A stretch of DNA of 52,849 nucleotides from Candidatus Daviesbacteria bacterium RIFCSPHIGHO2_12_FULL_37_16 (GCA_001776785.1 MFDF01000008.1:167097-219945); one strand, 5' to 3'. Shown: positions 34,194-42,640, counted from the first letter of the stretch. Numbers and translations are program-made. The notes: generated by a model from the sequence alone, not told the origin.

Positions 34194-34442
34194 GTGGTTA
34201 ATCAAAAAGGAATAATTCATCTAGCGCTACCACTTATTATTTTACTGCTCATGGCGGGGGCAGTACTTTTTGTCCTCATAAATTTAGGTATAATTAAGAA
34301 TCCTTTCAACAACCTCTCCTTTTTCAACCAGCAGGTCCCTAAAATATCTACCAAAACTGAGTACAAAAACCCTTTTAAGAAGGAAACTCAATATGTAAAC
34401 CCTTTTGATACATATAAAAATCCTTTTGTAGTGAGCAAATAA
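34194..34442 (+). CDS. Small membrane protein with NPF repeats
   Basis: 82 residues from GTG 34194. KGIIHLALPLIILLLMAGAVLFVLINLG is a membrane helix with a pilin-like KG start but no Glu at position 5. The outside part repeats NPF four times (IKNPF, YKNPF, VNPF, YKNPF), spaced by 12-35 residues. It ends three bases before the 926-residue surface protein and shares its promoter, so the two probably work together. It may be an anchor or assembly factor. Not recognised. Confidence 0.65.
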   Translation: MVNQKGIIHLALPLIILLLMAGAVLFVLINLGIIKNPFNNLSFFNQQVPKISTKTEYKNPFKKETQYVNPFDTYKNPFVVSK

Positions 34443-34445
34443 GAA

Positions 34446-37226
34446 ATGAATAAATTAATCACTATAATGCGAAGCAATACAGGAAGCGTAGCGACTATAA
34501 ACTTAACAAAATTCATCTTCCAAATTTTTTCTGTAGCTCTTATCTTGCTTTTTTCTGCAACCTCAGTCTTCTCCCAAGCAGCTTCCCCTGCACCATCAGG
34601 ATCTCCTGCTCAAGATCCAAACCAATCCACTGAAATAAATTTAACATACCCTGTTGATGACCTAGGGGGGTGTAATAATTTGGAAGAATGTACAGACTAT
34701 TGTGAAGACCCTGTAAATTATAATTCCTGCTCAAATTTTGCCAAGAAAAACGGCTTCTACAGAGATGATATAACAGCTTATGCTTCTGATGAAGATTGGG
34801 AGGGTACCCAAAATGAGCTTGGCTGTAATTCAAAAGATTCCTGTTCTGATTTTTGCTCCAAGTCTGAAAACTATGATGCTTGCGAATCCTATGCAAAAAG
34901 GCATGAAATCCCAGGAGGTTATATACAGCAGCCAGATAAACCTGAGTATTTAGAAGTCGCCAAAAATGTTCTGGGCTGTGACAGTACAGATTCTTGTGCC
35001 AATGCCTGTGATGACCCTGCAAACGCAGACAAATGTACAGATTTTGCCAATCAGGTAGGGCTTTTAGGAGGGACTACAACAGAAGGTCCAGGAGGCTGCC
35101 AGACACCAGGGACTTGCGGGGCATATTGTGCAGACCCCAACAACTATATCCAGTGCTCAAATTTTGTGCCTGAAGGAACAACCTTCAGTGGTCCAGGAGG
35201 GTGTGATAGCCAGGAATCATGTAGAAGTTATTGTGAACAAAACCCAGATAGCTGCAGAAGTTATTCTCCTGGTTCAAATGGTGCTTATACCCCAATTGCT
35301 TGCCCTCAGGGAGAGTATCATGGGCCAGGCGGTGCATGTACATCAGTTGGAAATACCCAGACAGCTGTCAGCTGCATAGGTGCAGATAAGTATTGGGATG
35401 GTACTGCCTGCCATGATCAGCCTCCAGTTGGCATCTCAACTGAAATACCAAGCTCCTTTTTCGAACCCAGGTCTGATATGGGAAACTGTCAAACCCCTGG
35501 TGAATGTTATGATTACTGTAAGGAAAATCCAAATGCGCAGTCTTGTCAGGGGTTTGACCCTCAGTATCCCAGGCCAGAAGTTGGTGATGGATACACACCT
35601 TATCTTTACTACACACCAGGATCAGAGGTAGAACATGAACCTGTTGAGGACATGGGAGGCTGTACCTCACCTGCCGACTGTTATGACTACTGTACAGAAA
35701 ATCCCGGAGAATGTGAAGGCTTTAATGAAAATGCTCCCAGGCCGCCTGAAGTCTACATACCTGGAACTTACTATACTCCTCCTGCAGATGAAGTATATGT
35801 AACACCTCCAATCACAAACTTCTACACAACCCCAATGTATTACACACCTCCAGAGGGTTCTACTTACACAACCCCCCAGTACTACACACCAGGAACCTAT
35901 TCAACCCCAACCTATTACACTCCCCCTGAAGGATCTAATTACACTACTCCAAACTACTACACACCATGGAGTGATTACCCCACCCCAACAGGACAATATC
36001 CCACCCCAACTTATTCAACACCAACCTATTACACTCCTCCAGGCGGTTCAAATTACACAACTCCTTATTACTACACACCCCCATCCTACACAACACCATA
36101 CTACTACACCCCATCAGACAGAAATTACACTACCCCTACTTACTCAACACCCCCTACATACACAACCCCCCAGTACTACACACCATGGACTGGTGGTGGC
36201 TACACTACCCCTGTCTACTACACTCCACCTACATACACAACCCCTACTTACTACACTCCTCCTGATGGTTCAAATTACACAACACCAAATTACTACACAC
36301 CTCCTCCTCCTTACACAACACCAAGATATTACACGCCTGGAACTTACCCAACCCCCCCTCAGTATTCAACCCCTCCAGCATATACTTCACCATCTTATGG
36401 TTACCCAACCCCTGGCGGAGCTTATACAAGCCCCACTTATAACACACCTGCAAACTATTCAACGCCTACCTATTACACACCTCCTCCTTATTCTACCCCC
36501 TATTACTACACTCCATATACAACTCCTAACTACTATACTCCTGGTGATCCCAACTACTCTACTCCAAGCTACTATACCCCATATACAACTCCTAACTATT
36601 CAACACCTACTTACTATTCACCAGCTTATTACTCTCCTGGCGGAACATACACCTCACCTTACTATACTCCTGGCAGCGGGTATACCTCCCCATCTATAGA
36701 TTACTCAACGCCTGGAACTTACTACAGTCCATATAATTCACCAAATTATTATTACCCAACTCCATCAACATCTACCTATTACTCACCATCAGATTCCAAT
36801 TATTCAACTCCCAGCAACACTTACTATGTTAGCCCAAGTTACTCATACCCAACTCCTGGAGGAAGTGATCAAAGCCCTGTTTATGGCTATCCCACTCCAG
36901 GATCAGGATATACTTATCCAACACCCAATACCTACTACTATCCTACACCTACAGGTAGTTACGCTTCTCCAGGTGACTACCCTTACCCTACACCAAGTTA
37001 TCCAACTCCCTCAGAAAGTTATGGAACCCCACCATATGGTACCCCTAGCTATGACACACCACCATATGGCACCCCTAGCTATGACACACCTTCATATGGT
37101 ACCCCATCCTATGGCACCCCTAGCTATGACACACCTTCATATGGTACCCCAAGCTCAGGAGGAACACTGGGTGTATCTACCTCAAAGGGTATCATCCAGC
37201 AGATCTGGGATTTCTTAACCAACTAA
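34446..37226 (+). CDS. Large secreted Cys-repeat and Tyr/Thr/Pro-rich surface protein
   Basis: 926 residues. A signal peptide (hydrophobic core FIFQIFSVALILLFSATS, likely cleavage near SVFSQA) leads to a Cys-rich region, about residues 72-430. It has seven repeats of C-x5-C-x3-C-x6-8-C (for example GGCNNLEECTDYCEDP). Residues ~436-905 are a low-complexity stalk of YYTPP, YTTP and YGTPSYDTP units. The C-terminus (GGTLGVSTSKGIIQQIWDFL) has no LPxTG or membrane segment. The stalk resembles extensin-like or wall-spanning rods and may be glycosylated or Tyr-crosslinked; this is inference. The upstream 82-aa gene is in the same operon. Confidence 0.8.
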   Translation: MNKLITIMRSNTGSVATINLTKFIFQIFSVALILLFSATSVFSQAASPAPSGSPAQDPNQSTEINLTYPVDDLGGCNNLEECTDYCEDPVNYNSCSNFAKKNGFYRDDITAYASDEDWEGTQNELGCNSKDSCSDFCSKSENYDACESYAKRHEIPGGYIQQPDKPEYLEVAKNVLGCDSTDSCANACDDPANADKCTDFANQVGLLGGTTTEGPGGCQTPGTCGAYCADPNNYIQCSNFVPEGTTFSGPGGCDSQESCRSYCEQNPDSCRSYSPGSNGAYTPIACPQGEYHGPGGACTSVGNTQTAVSCIGADKYWDGTACHDQPPVGISTEIPSSFFEPRSDMGNCQTPGECYDYCKENPNAQSCQGFDPQYPRPEVGDGYTPYLYYTPGSEVEHEPVEDMGGCTSPADCYDYCTENPGECEGFNENAPRPPEVYIPGTYYTPPADEVYVTPPITNFYTTPMYYTPPEGSTYTTPQYYTPGTYSTPTYYTPPEGSNYTTPNYYTPWSDYPTPTGQYPTPTYSTPTYYTPPGGSNYTTPYYYTPPSYTTPYYYTPSDRNYTTPTYSTPPTYTTPQYYTPWTGGGYTTPVYYTPPTYTTPTYYTPPDGSNYTTPNYYTPPPPYTTPRYYTPGTYPTPPQYSTPPAYTSPSYGYPTPGGAYTSPTYNTPANYSTPTYYTPPPYSTPYYYTPYTTPNYYTPGDPNYSTPSYYTPYTTPNYSTPTYYSPAYYSPGGTYTSPYYTPGSGYTSPSIDYSTPGTYYSPYNSPNYYYPTPSTSTYYSPSDSNYSTPSNTYYVSPSYSYPTPGGSDQSPVYGYPTPGSGYTYPTPNTYYYPTPTGSYASPGDYPYPTPSYPTPSESYGTPPYGTPSYDTPPYGTPSYDTPSYGTPSYGTPSYDTPSYGTPSSGGTLGVSTSKGIIQQIWDFLTN
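35770..37155 (+). repeat. Coding tandem repeats of the TTACACACCxxC / TATGGTACCCC type
   Basis: About 1.4 kb of imperfect 9-18-bp units encoding YYTP, YTTP and, at the end (37020-37150), 12-bp TATGGCACCCCT units encoding YGTPSYDTP. The period matches codon triplets. Repeat number is likely to vary among strains, and assembly across it should be viewed with care. Confidence 0.85.
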
Positions 37227-38344
37227 GGAACAAGGCAGCTATTTTTAATCTCAGTTATAGGAATTTTATTGCACATACTATTTTTTTCCTGGGAATTTTT
37301 AGAATACCCTCTAATTGGACCAATCAGTGCAGAATAACAGCTGGATTGCTTCTCAGGTTTTGCTCCCTCACAGATTTTAAATGGCAGCTCCCTCCCACCA
37401 ACTGAAAATTCTGCATTTGCAACAGATATTAAACAGGGGTCAAACCAATCATCAGGCATTAAGTTGCACATCCTTATAACTTCAGGAACACTTCCTTTAG
37501 CAGATGGGTGAATTTGCCTGGCTATAGCATCAAAGCAGGTTGTTTTAAACTCAGTATTTGCAAGCTTGCTGCACTGCTCTGCCACTTTTTGAAAATCACC
37601 TTTATAAAGCTGGAACATCCAGGAAGGCTGGTTAGACCAGCATGCCCTGATATACTTCTGTTCAATTTTAGGGCTATTGCATGGGTAAACTGGGTCGTCA
37701 GTTTTTACCCACCTAAAAGGTGAGGGTTGCCCATCATCATGGACAGCCCAGATATTTTCCATAAACACACCGTCATAACAGTTAAAAGTTGGAAAGTCAG
37801 AAACTTTAGCGGAGATCTCATCACACTTTTCTAAAGCTTTAGTCAAGTACTGATATCCCTCATTTGCCAAAAACCCATGTCCGATAGCATGTGAGCATTG
37901 GGCTGTTACTCCATACCCTCCTTTTTTACAGGAATCCATAACTTTCTCTAAATTAGCAATTCCCCCATCTGCCACAGCTCTTATCACAAACCCATGGTAG
38001 CAGGAAGATAAAAAGTAATCTTTACAATAAACTAACCCCTCAGTTTTATATTTATCATATAACCAGTCTCCAACTGTGTGGTTTAAAAGATGAGTCTGTC
38101 CGTCAAAAGGCAGTCCTGATTTTAGTAGCAAATCTTGAGCCTGTTCTGGTCCAATTCTATCAATAAGTTTTCTATAAAGCTCAACCTGGGCATCTAAATT
38201 AGGGGTATTCTTAATTTTTTCTATTTCCTCTGCTTTAGTTTCAGTTACAATGGGAGAGCTTTGCTTAATGGATATCTGGTCTTTGAAAATATAAACTACT
38301 AAACCAAAAATTATTATGAGTAGAAAGAAAACAATTCCCTTCAT
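37223..38344 (-). CDS. Membrane-anchored Cys/His-module protein (paralog B)
   Basis: 373 residues. One N-terminal transmembrane helix (IVFFLLIIIFGLVVYIF), a linker, then the same module order as at 32906: HLLNH, CKDYFLSSCYHGF, CSHAIGHG, CYDGVFMEN, YPCN, ACWSNQPS, followed by paired-Cys hairpins and RQIHPSAKGS. Similarity to paralog A runs through the whole extracellular part, so they arose by duplication. It is convergent with the 926-aa gene (4-bp overlap) and divergent from the cupredoxin-fused paralog C. Confidence 0.75.
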   Translation of the reverse strand: MKGIVFFLLIIIFGLVVYIFKDQISIKQSSPIVTETKAEEIEKIKNTPNLDAQVELYRKLIDRIGPEQAQDLLLKSGLPFDGQTHLLNHTVGDWLYDKYKTEGLVYCKDYFLSSCYHGFVIRAVADGGIANLEKVMDSCKKGGYGVTAQCSHAIGHGFLANEGYQYLTKALEKCDEISAKVSDFPTFNCYDGVFMENIWAVHDDGQPSPFRWVKTDDPVYPCNSPKIEQKYIRACWSNQPSWMFQLYKGDFQKVAEQCSKLANTEFKTTCFDAIARQIHPSAKGSVPEVIRMCNLMPDDWFDPCLISVANAEFSVGGRELPFKICEGAKPEKQSSCYSALIGPIRGYSKNSQEKNSMCNKIPITEIKNSCLVP

Positions 38345-38387
38345 CTGATTTAAGGATATAATGGAATAGAAGGGTAAAGCAATCCTG

Positions 38388-38393
38388 TATAAT
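38388..38393 (+). promoter_or_regulatory. -10 element of the cupredoxin-fusion gene
   Basis: TATAAT ten bases before the ATG at 38404. No Shine-Dalgarno sequence is present. Confidence 0.5.
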
Positions 38394-38403
38394 AGGCTAG
38401 CTA

Positions 38404-40899
38404 ATGATCCAATTTAAGTTTTCCAAAATTTTTGTTTTTGCTTTAGTAATAATTTGGCTTTTTAACCCCTCAACTTCATTAGCTCACTCACAAATCCAAA
38501 TTATTCAGATGACACAAAATGGATTTGAGCCAGACATAGTCACAATTGATACAAACTCCTCAGTCATCTTTGTAAATAAAGATAAAAATCCCAGGTGGCC
38601 GGCATCAAACCTCCACCCAACACATGGGATTTACCCTGAATTTGACCCTAAACAGCAAATTGAACCAGGTAAAGATTGGACATTTAAACCCCAAAAATCA
38701 GGCACTTTCAAATTCCACGATCACCTCTTCCCTCATTTTAGAGGGACTCTAATTGTAGAGGAAGAACCTGGATCTAAACTGGCTGATAATGAAACTTCCT
38801 ACCCTGCTTTGAACTTAATAGATAAGCTCAAGAACACTTTTTCAAATCTCCTAAAAAATTTAAACCAATTTTTTAATTCAAAAAAGTTTAAAAATGTAGA
38901 ATTAATGGATTTAAACAAGGTATCCTCTGCTCAGCAGTTTAAAGCTTTGGAAGATTATGCAAAAGAAGCTGGGGCCCAAAAAGCCTGGGAAGCAATCCAA
39001 AATAGTTTTAAAGGTCAAGCGGGCTCATCTGGCAACATCCATGACCTTGCACACCTGTCTGGAAGCCTGCTTTATGAAGAAAAAGGTTTTGAAGGCCTGG
39101 CAGTTTGCAGTACTGATTTTGCATTCGGCTGCTACCATGGTTTTTTAGACAAGGCATTTTCTAAAAACCTTGACAATCTTCAGGATGCCCAGGGTGCCTG
39201 CATGAAATTAGGAGAAGGGTTAAATGGGCCAGCTGCAAGCTGTATCCATGGGATTGGCCACGGCATAGCAAGTTTTTACTCAACAAATGATCTGAAATCA
39301 TCCCTTTCAGAGTGCAGGAAGCTGACTTTAGGTAGTGAATATTGCTTTGATGGTGTTTTTATGGAGTTTGTAAGAAATGCTCCTGAAAGCTTTTTTAAAA
39401 AAGATGAACCGCTCTACCCCTGCGATGAACTTGAGAAAAATTATGGACCTGCCTACTCCTTTTCCTGCGGTAGGAATCAACCCTCACTTATGATGGGCAG
39501 GTTTAAAATGGGTTTTGATGAGGTAGTATCCGTTTGCCTTAATGCAGTTTCAAAAAATTTTAAGCAGGCATGCTTTGACTCTCTTGGGTTTTCCCTTGCA
39601 TCAACTCAAGATGAAGCTCAGATTATTCAGGGATGCCAAAGAATTGGAGCAGCTGAGTTTATGTCAAGATGCGCAAAAGCTGCTGCAGGAGAGCTTATTT
39701 TTCAGGAAGTCCCCGGGTGGGAAGGAAAATCAGAAGCTGTTTGTATGGCTTTTCCCAAGGGGCAAGCTGAATGCAAATCCCATCTTGACAGGTTAATTAA
39801 GGAATATGGAAGGGTAAAAAAGCTGACATTCAATTCATTTAAGCCTGGAGAAGATCCTGGAAGTTACTTAAGGCATGAAATAAAAAAATGCTATGAGACT
39901 GGAGGGAGGGATGGCTGCTATAAAGAAGCAGCCAAATTTTTTTACAATCAGTTAGGATTTTCCCAAACTCTTGGGCTACTCAAAGCCAATGAAGGTTTTC
40001 CTGAAGTCTATGCCCGCTGCCATGAAGTAACCCACTACCTGTCGCGTTTCGAGTATGAAAAACAAAAAAATGTTGCCAAAGTGTATGCCCAATGTGACTC
40101 CACCTGCCATGGAGGCTGCTACCATGGCACCATGGAAGCATACTTAAATGAGCAGGTTAATAATCAAGTTAATATAGCTTCCCATTTTCCCAAAATTTGT
40201 GGTCAGATTAAAGATTATGAAAAACCGCTTGAATTTAATGAGTGTCTTCATGGTATTGGCCACGCTGCCATGTTTGTTACAGACATGGAACTTAAGGACT
40301 CCTTAAAGCTTTGCGACAGCTTAATTAAAATAGATCACCAAGAAAGGTGCTATTCGGGTGTATTTATGGAAAATTCCTCATCCTCTACTTCAAATGATCA
40401 TAAAAGCAAATACTTAAAATCAGATGATCCATTCTACCCTTGTAACTCACTGGAAGAAAAACACCAGGCACTTTGCTGGCAATACCAAAGTTCTTATTTT
40501 GCACTTATCTTAAACCAGGACTTTAAAAAAGTTGCAGATTTGTGCCTGCAAATCCCTCAAGCCTTCCATGACAAATGCTTTAAAACAATAGGCACAAATC
40601 AGGTTGGCTTAACATCCTCGTTTCAGGTAATGAAAGATAATTGCGGCAAAATGCCCTCAGCTCACTTCAAAAATGTTTGTATCTCTGGGGTAATCTCCTC
40701 TTTTGCGTATAGGTTTGTAGATGATTTAGAGAGGATGCTTGAGTTTTGTTCACTGGTTGATGCAGAAAATAAAGAGAGTTGTTACAAACAGATTGGAACA
40801 TCTGTTATGGACTGGAACAGTGACAAAAATATTGCCAAAAAACACTGCAGCGAAATCCCTGACAATCAAGCGTCTTCCTGGTGTCTTAGTGTTATATAA
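38404..40899 (+). CDS. Secreted cupredoxin-Cys/His double-module protein (paralog C)
   Basis: 831 residues. Signal peptide (FVFALVIIWLFNPSTSLAHS), then a cupredoxin-like domain (residues ~28-118) with NLHPTHGIYPEF and FKFHDHLFPHFRGTL. The usual copper Cys-x-x-His-x-x-Met loop is His-rich instead. Two Cys/His modules follow. Module 1 (~190-345) has HDLAH, GCYHGF, CIHGIGHG and CFDGVFMEF. Module 2 (~510-690) has HEVTH, GCYHGT, CLHGIGHA and CYSGVFMEN. Each ends in paired-Cys helices. The protein has no membrane anchor except a possibly uncleaved signal. It is the largest member of the family and the best hint that the modules handle a metal. Confidence 0.75.
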   Translation: MIQFKFSKIFVFALVIIWLFNPSTSLAHSQIQIIQMTQNGFEPDIVTIDTNSSVIFVNKDKNPRWPASNLHPTHGIYPEFDPKQQIEPGKDWTFKPQKSGTFKFHDHLFPHFRGTLIVEEEPGSKLADNETSYPALNLIDKLKNTFSNLLKNLNQFFNSKKFKNVELMDLNKVSSAQQFKALEDYAKEAGAQKAWEAIQNSFKGQAGSSGNIHDLAHLSGSLLYEEKGFEGLAVCSTDFAFGCYHGFLDKAFSKNLDNLQDAQGACMKLGEGLNGPAASCIHGIGHGIASFYSTNDLKSSLSECRKLTLGSEYCFDGVFMEFVRNAPESFFKKDEPLYPCDELEKNYGPAYSFSCGRNQPSLMMGRFKMGFDEVVSVCLNAVSKNFKQACFDSLGFSLASTQDEAQIIQGCQRIGAAEFMSRCAKAAAGELIFQEVPGWEGKSEAVCMAFPKGQAECKSHLDRLIKEYGRVKKLTFNSFKPGEDPGSYLRHEIKKCYETGGRDGCYKEAAKFFYNQLGFSQTLGLLKANEGFPEVYARCHEVTHYLSRFEYEKQKNVAKVYAQCDSTCHGGCYHGTMEAYLNEQVNNQVNIASHFPKICGQIKDYEKPLEFNECLHGIGHAAMFVTDMELKDSLKLCDSLIKIDHQERCYSGVFMENSSSSTSNDHKSKYLKSDDPFYPCNSLEEKHQALCWQYQSSYFALILNQDFKKVADLCLQIPQAFHDKCFKTIGTNQVGLTSSFQVMKDNCGKMPSAHFKNVCISGVISSFAYRFVDDLERMLEFCSLVDAENKESCYKQIGTSVMDWNSDKNIAKKHCSEIPDNQASSWCLSVI

Positions 40900-40917
40900 A
40901 AGCCCAAACGGTAAAAT

Positions 40918-40948
40918 TTGACAAAACCTCATCCTTTGTGAGCATAAT
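40918..40948 (+). promoter_or_regulatory. Promoter upstream of a 34-aa ORF
   Basis: TTGACA (40918-40923) and CATAAT (40943-40948) with a 19-bp spacer; ATG nine bases after. Confidence 0.55.
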
Positions 40949-40957
40949 TAACTTCCA

Positions 40958-41062
40958 ATGGCAACTGTAAAAAGAATTGCATTATCTAATCAAAAAATCT
41001 TAATCTTCACAGGGGCATTTATTCTAGCCTTCATCTTCCAGGCTCTCAGAATTATTCTCTAG
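40958..41062 (+). CDS. Small single-span membrane protein, 34 aa
   Basis: ATG 40958 to TAG 41062. A basic, polar start (MATVKRIALSNQK) precedes a hydrophobic helix (ILIFTGAFILAFIFQAL) and a short tail with Arg. A good promoter lies directly upstream and the start is almost leaderless, which favours a real gene. It precedes tRNA-Tyr by 40 bp and could share its transcript. Function unknown; compare the 34-aa ORF at 18814. Confidence 0.5.
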   Translation: MATVKRIALSNQKILIFTGAFILAFIFQALRIIL

Positions 41063-41102
41063 CTTTTGCTAACTTACGCCCAAATTGGTACAATATGACC
41101 AT

Positions 41103-41185
41103 CCGGAGATGGCAGAGTGGCCAATTGCACCAGACTGTAAATCTGGCGGGTTTTCCCTTCGGAGGTTCAAATCCTCCTCTCCGGA
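41103..41185 (+). tRNA. tRNA-Tyr (GUA), class II, with C1:G72
   Basis: Cloverleaf read by eye: acceptor CCGGAGA / TCTCCGG with discriminator A73, U8, D-arm GCAG / TTGC with A14 and G18G19, anticodon stem CCAGA / TCTGG with loop CTGTAAA (anticodon GTA), long variable arm with GGG-TTTT-CCC, T-arm GGAGG / CCTCC with loop TTCAAAT. CCA is not encoded. The first pair is C1:G72, the archaeal/eukaryotic tyrosine identity pair; bacterial tRNA-Tyr normally has G1:C72. The long variable arm is bacterial. Confidence 0.95.
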
Positions 41186-41237
41186 CTTTACAGATCTGTT
41201 AGATGGAAGTCCAAAATTTTAATTATTCTTGAGCTAT

Positions 41238-41246
41238 TGTTATAAT
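41238..41246 (+). promoter_or_regulatory. Extended -10 promoter of the HAD gene
   Basis: TGTTATAAT (TGn plus TATAAT at 41241-41246), seven bases before the ATG at 41254. The predicted start site coincides with the A of ATG. Confidence 0.7.
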
Positions 41247-41253
41247 TCTTTTA

Positions 41254-41907
41254 ATGATAGAGGCCGTAATCTTTGATCATGACGGAGTAATAATTGATAA
41301 CCAACCGTATCAAGGAGCAGCTTGGACAGAGCTTTTTAGAGAGAACGGAATAAATATTTCAGAAGAAGACATATCCACGAAGATCAGGGGTAGACCAACT
41401 CTCGTCGGTCTCAAAAACTTTTTTGAAGACAAGTACACTGAAGACCAACTTAAAGAATTGGCTAGAAGAAAAGAAGAGCTTTACATTTCATTTTTTCTCA
41501 AGGATTTTAAAGAGGTATCCGGATTCTCTAAATTCGCTAGAAAACTTCATGACTTGCGTATTCCGATGGCTATTGCTACCTCAACTACTCTGGATTTGCT
41601 TAACATAACCCTGGATAAACTCCAACTTCAAGGCTTATTTCAAGTCATAGTTTCTTCAGAAGATATTTCAGAAAGTAAACCTAGCCCTCAAATTTACCTA
41701 GTCACTGCTGAAAGACTGGGAGTAACTCCGGACAAATGTGCTATTTTTGAAGATTCTAAGTCTGGAATTGAATCAGCAGTTGCAGCCGGATCGAAAGTAA
41801 TTCTTGTAACTACATCGCATAAACCAAATGAGCTAAACATTTCTGGTATTAACCTGACAATCCCAGACTTCTCTTCGTTGTCGCCCCAACAAGTTCTAAC
41901 TTTATAA
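41254..41907 (+). CDS. HAD-family phosphatase / beta-phosphoglucomutase-like protein
   Basis: 217 residues. Motif I is FDHDGVIID, with the nucleophile Asp and the acid/base Asp two residues later. The cap is helical (type C1). Motif II is ATSTT, the Lys of motif III is in ESKPSPQIY, and motif IV is IFEDSKSGIESA. The ISESKPSPQIYLVTAERLGV pattern is typical of beta-phosphoglucomutase and sugar-phosphate phosphatases. Substrate unknown. Monocistronic with a leaderless start. Confidence 0.9.
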   Translation: MIEAVIFDHDGVIIDNQPYQGAAWTELFRENGINISEEDISTKIRGRPTLVGLKNFFEDKYTEDQLKELARRKEELYISFFLKDFKEVSGFSKFARKLHDLRIPMAIATSTTLDLLNITLDKLQLQGLFQVIVSSEDISESKPSPQIYLVTAERLGVTPDKCAIFEDSKSGIESAVAAGSKVILVTTSHKPNELNISGINLTIPDFSSLSPQQVLTL

Positions 41908-41948
41908 TTATCTATCCTTCGAGCTTTAGATAAGTTTCCACTACTAAC

Positions 41949-41965
41949 CACTTCCGATGTGTCAA
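41949..41965. repeat. 17-bp transposon-flanking repeat, copy 1
   Basis: CACTTCCGATGTGTCAA, identical to 42641-42657. It abuts the stop codon of the transposase gene. CACTTCCGATGTG is a near-palindrome and may form a hairpin. Confidence 0.8.
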
Positions 41966-42622
41966 CTAATCTTCTTCAAATAATAAATCCTCTGGAACAT
42001 TAATTTCATCTGACTCCTGGACAAAAGATTTATAAGACAGACTTGGATTTGTGCTGGAAAAGTATTCATTAATATCATCCATCTCACAAAAATCAAATGT
42101 TCTTTTACTATTTAAATACCCTCCATAAGAAGAAAACGTATAGTCAGACAAGTTCTCTTCGACTAACCACTTCGGAAGTGTCAGGGGATTCCGGTGAATA
42201 TATTTTGATAGCTGAAGCAAATACTCATCAGTTTCTACTATTTTTGCCTTGAACTTACCCTGAAATAATGGGCCAACTCTATCATATTTAGTGTTAAAGT
42301 AACGGGTAAAACTGTCAGAAATTCTGCGCATAAACTCCGAAATCCCGTTATCTTCGCACTGTTGTATTAATAAATGAAAGTGATTTGGCATAAGACAAAA
42401 GCATAGGATTTTAACTAATTGGTTTTGTTTTGTATGGGATAGTATTGGTGGAAAGTTAAAATTAATGTGGGTCGATAATTTCCGAGGGGTTGGAAAAAAT
42501 CTGTAATATCTAATAGTTTCTAAAAATCTATAGTAATCCTTAGGAGATTGAAAAATTGTTCTTTTTTCTACACCTCTATTATAAACATGGTAGTAACTGC
42601 CATTTATCAAATGAGAATTCAT
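41966..42622 (-). CDS. REP-associated tyrosine transposase (Y1/HUH family)
   Basis: 218 residues. The HUH pair is in FCLMPNHFHLLI, and the catalytic Tyr is in LLQLSKYIHRNP. The N-terminus GSYYHVYNRGVEKRTIF and FTRYFNTKYDRVGPLFQGKFKAK are diagnostic of the TnpA_REP/IS200-like family. The C-terminal extension (~50 residues) is acidic. Frame is intact. On the minus strand the flanking repeat gives TTGACA, which with TATCGT 17 bp later and ATG six bases after makes a promoter. A repeat-like palindrome also sits in the coding region (LPKW codons). Confidence 0.92.
   Translation of the reverse strand: MNSHLINGSYYHVYNRGVEKRTIFQSPKDYYRFLETIRYYRFFPTPRKLSTHINFNFPPILSHTKQNQLVKILCFCLMPNHFHLLIQQCEDNGISEFMRRISDSFTRYFNTKYDRVGPLFQGKFKAKIVETDEYLLQLSKYIHRNPLTLPKWLVEENLSDYTFSSYGGYLNSKRTFDFCEMDDINEYFSSTNPSLSYKSFVQESDEINVPEDLLFEED
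42168..42183. repeat. Palindromic relative of the flanking repeats within the transposase gene
   Basis: CACTTCGGAAGTGTCA contains the near-perfect palindrome CACTTCGGAAGTG and shares ACTAACCACTTC context with the 41949 copy. Confidence 0.6.
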
Positions 42623-42640
42623 AAGTTTACGATAACTTTA

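Noticed and set aside
35971-36699. Long alternate-frame ORF (242 codons) within the repeat stalk
   Set aside because: A consequence of the biased repeat composition; it has no start signals, and the overlapping frame has signal peptide, cysteine repeats and continuity.
35770-37155. Repeat region as a CRISPR array or non-coding satellite
   Set aside because: Units vary in length, follow the triplet reading frame and encode YTP repeats in a single long frame with a signal peptide; no constant repeat with unique spacers is present.
34446-37226. Sortase-anchored surface protein
   Set aside because: No LPxTG-like motif, hydrophobic segment or basic tail at the C-terminus.
40095-40120. c-type haem site in paralog C (CDSTCH)
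   Set aside because: The spacing is C-x3-C-H, not CxxCH, and no other CxxCH is found in the three paralogs.
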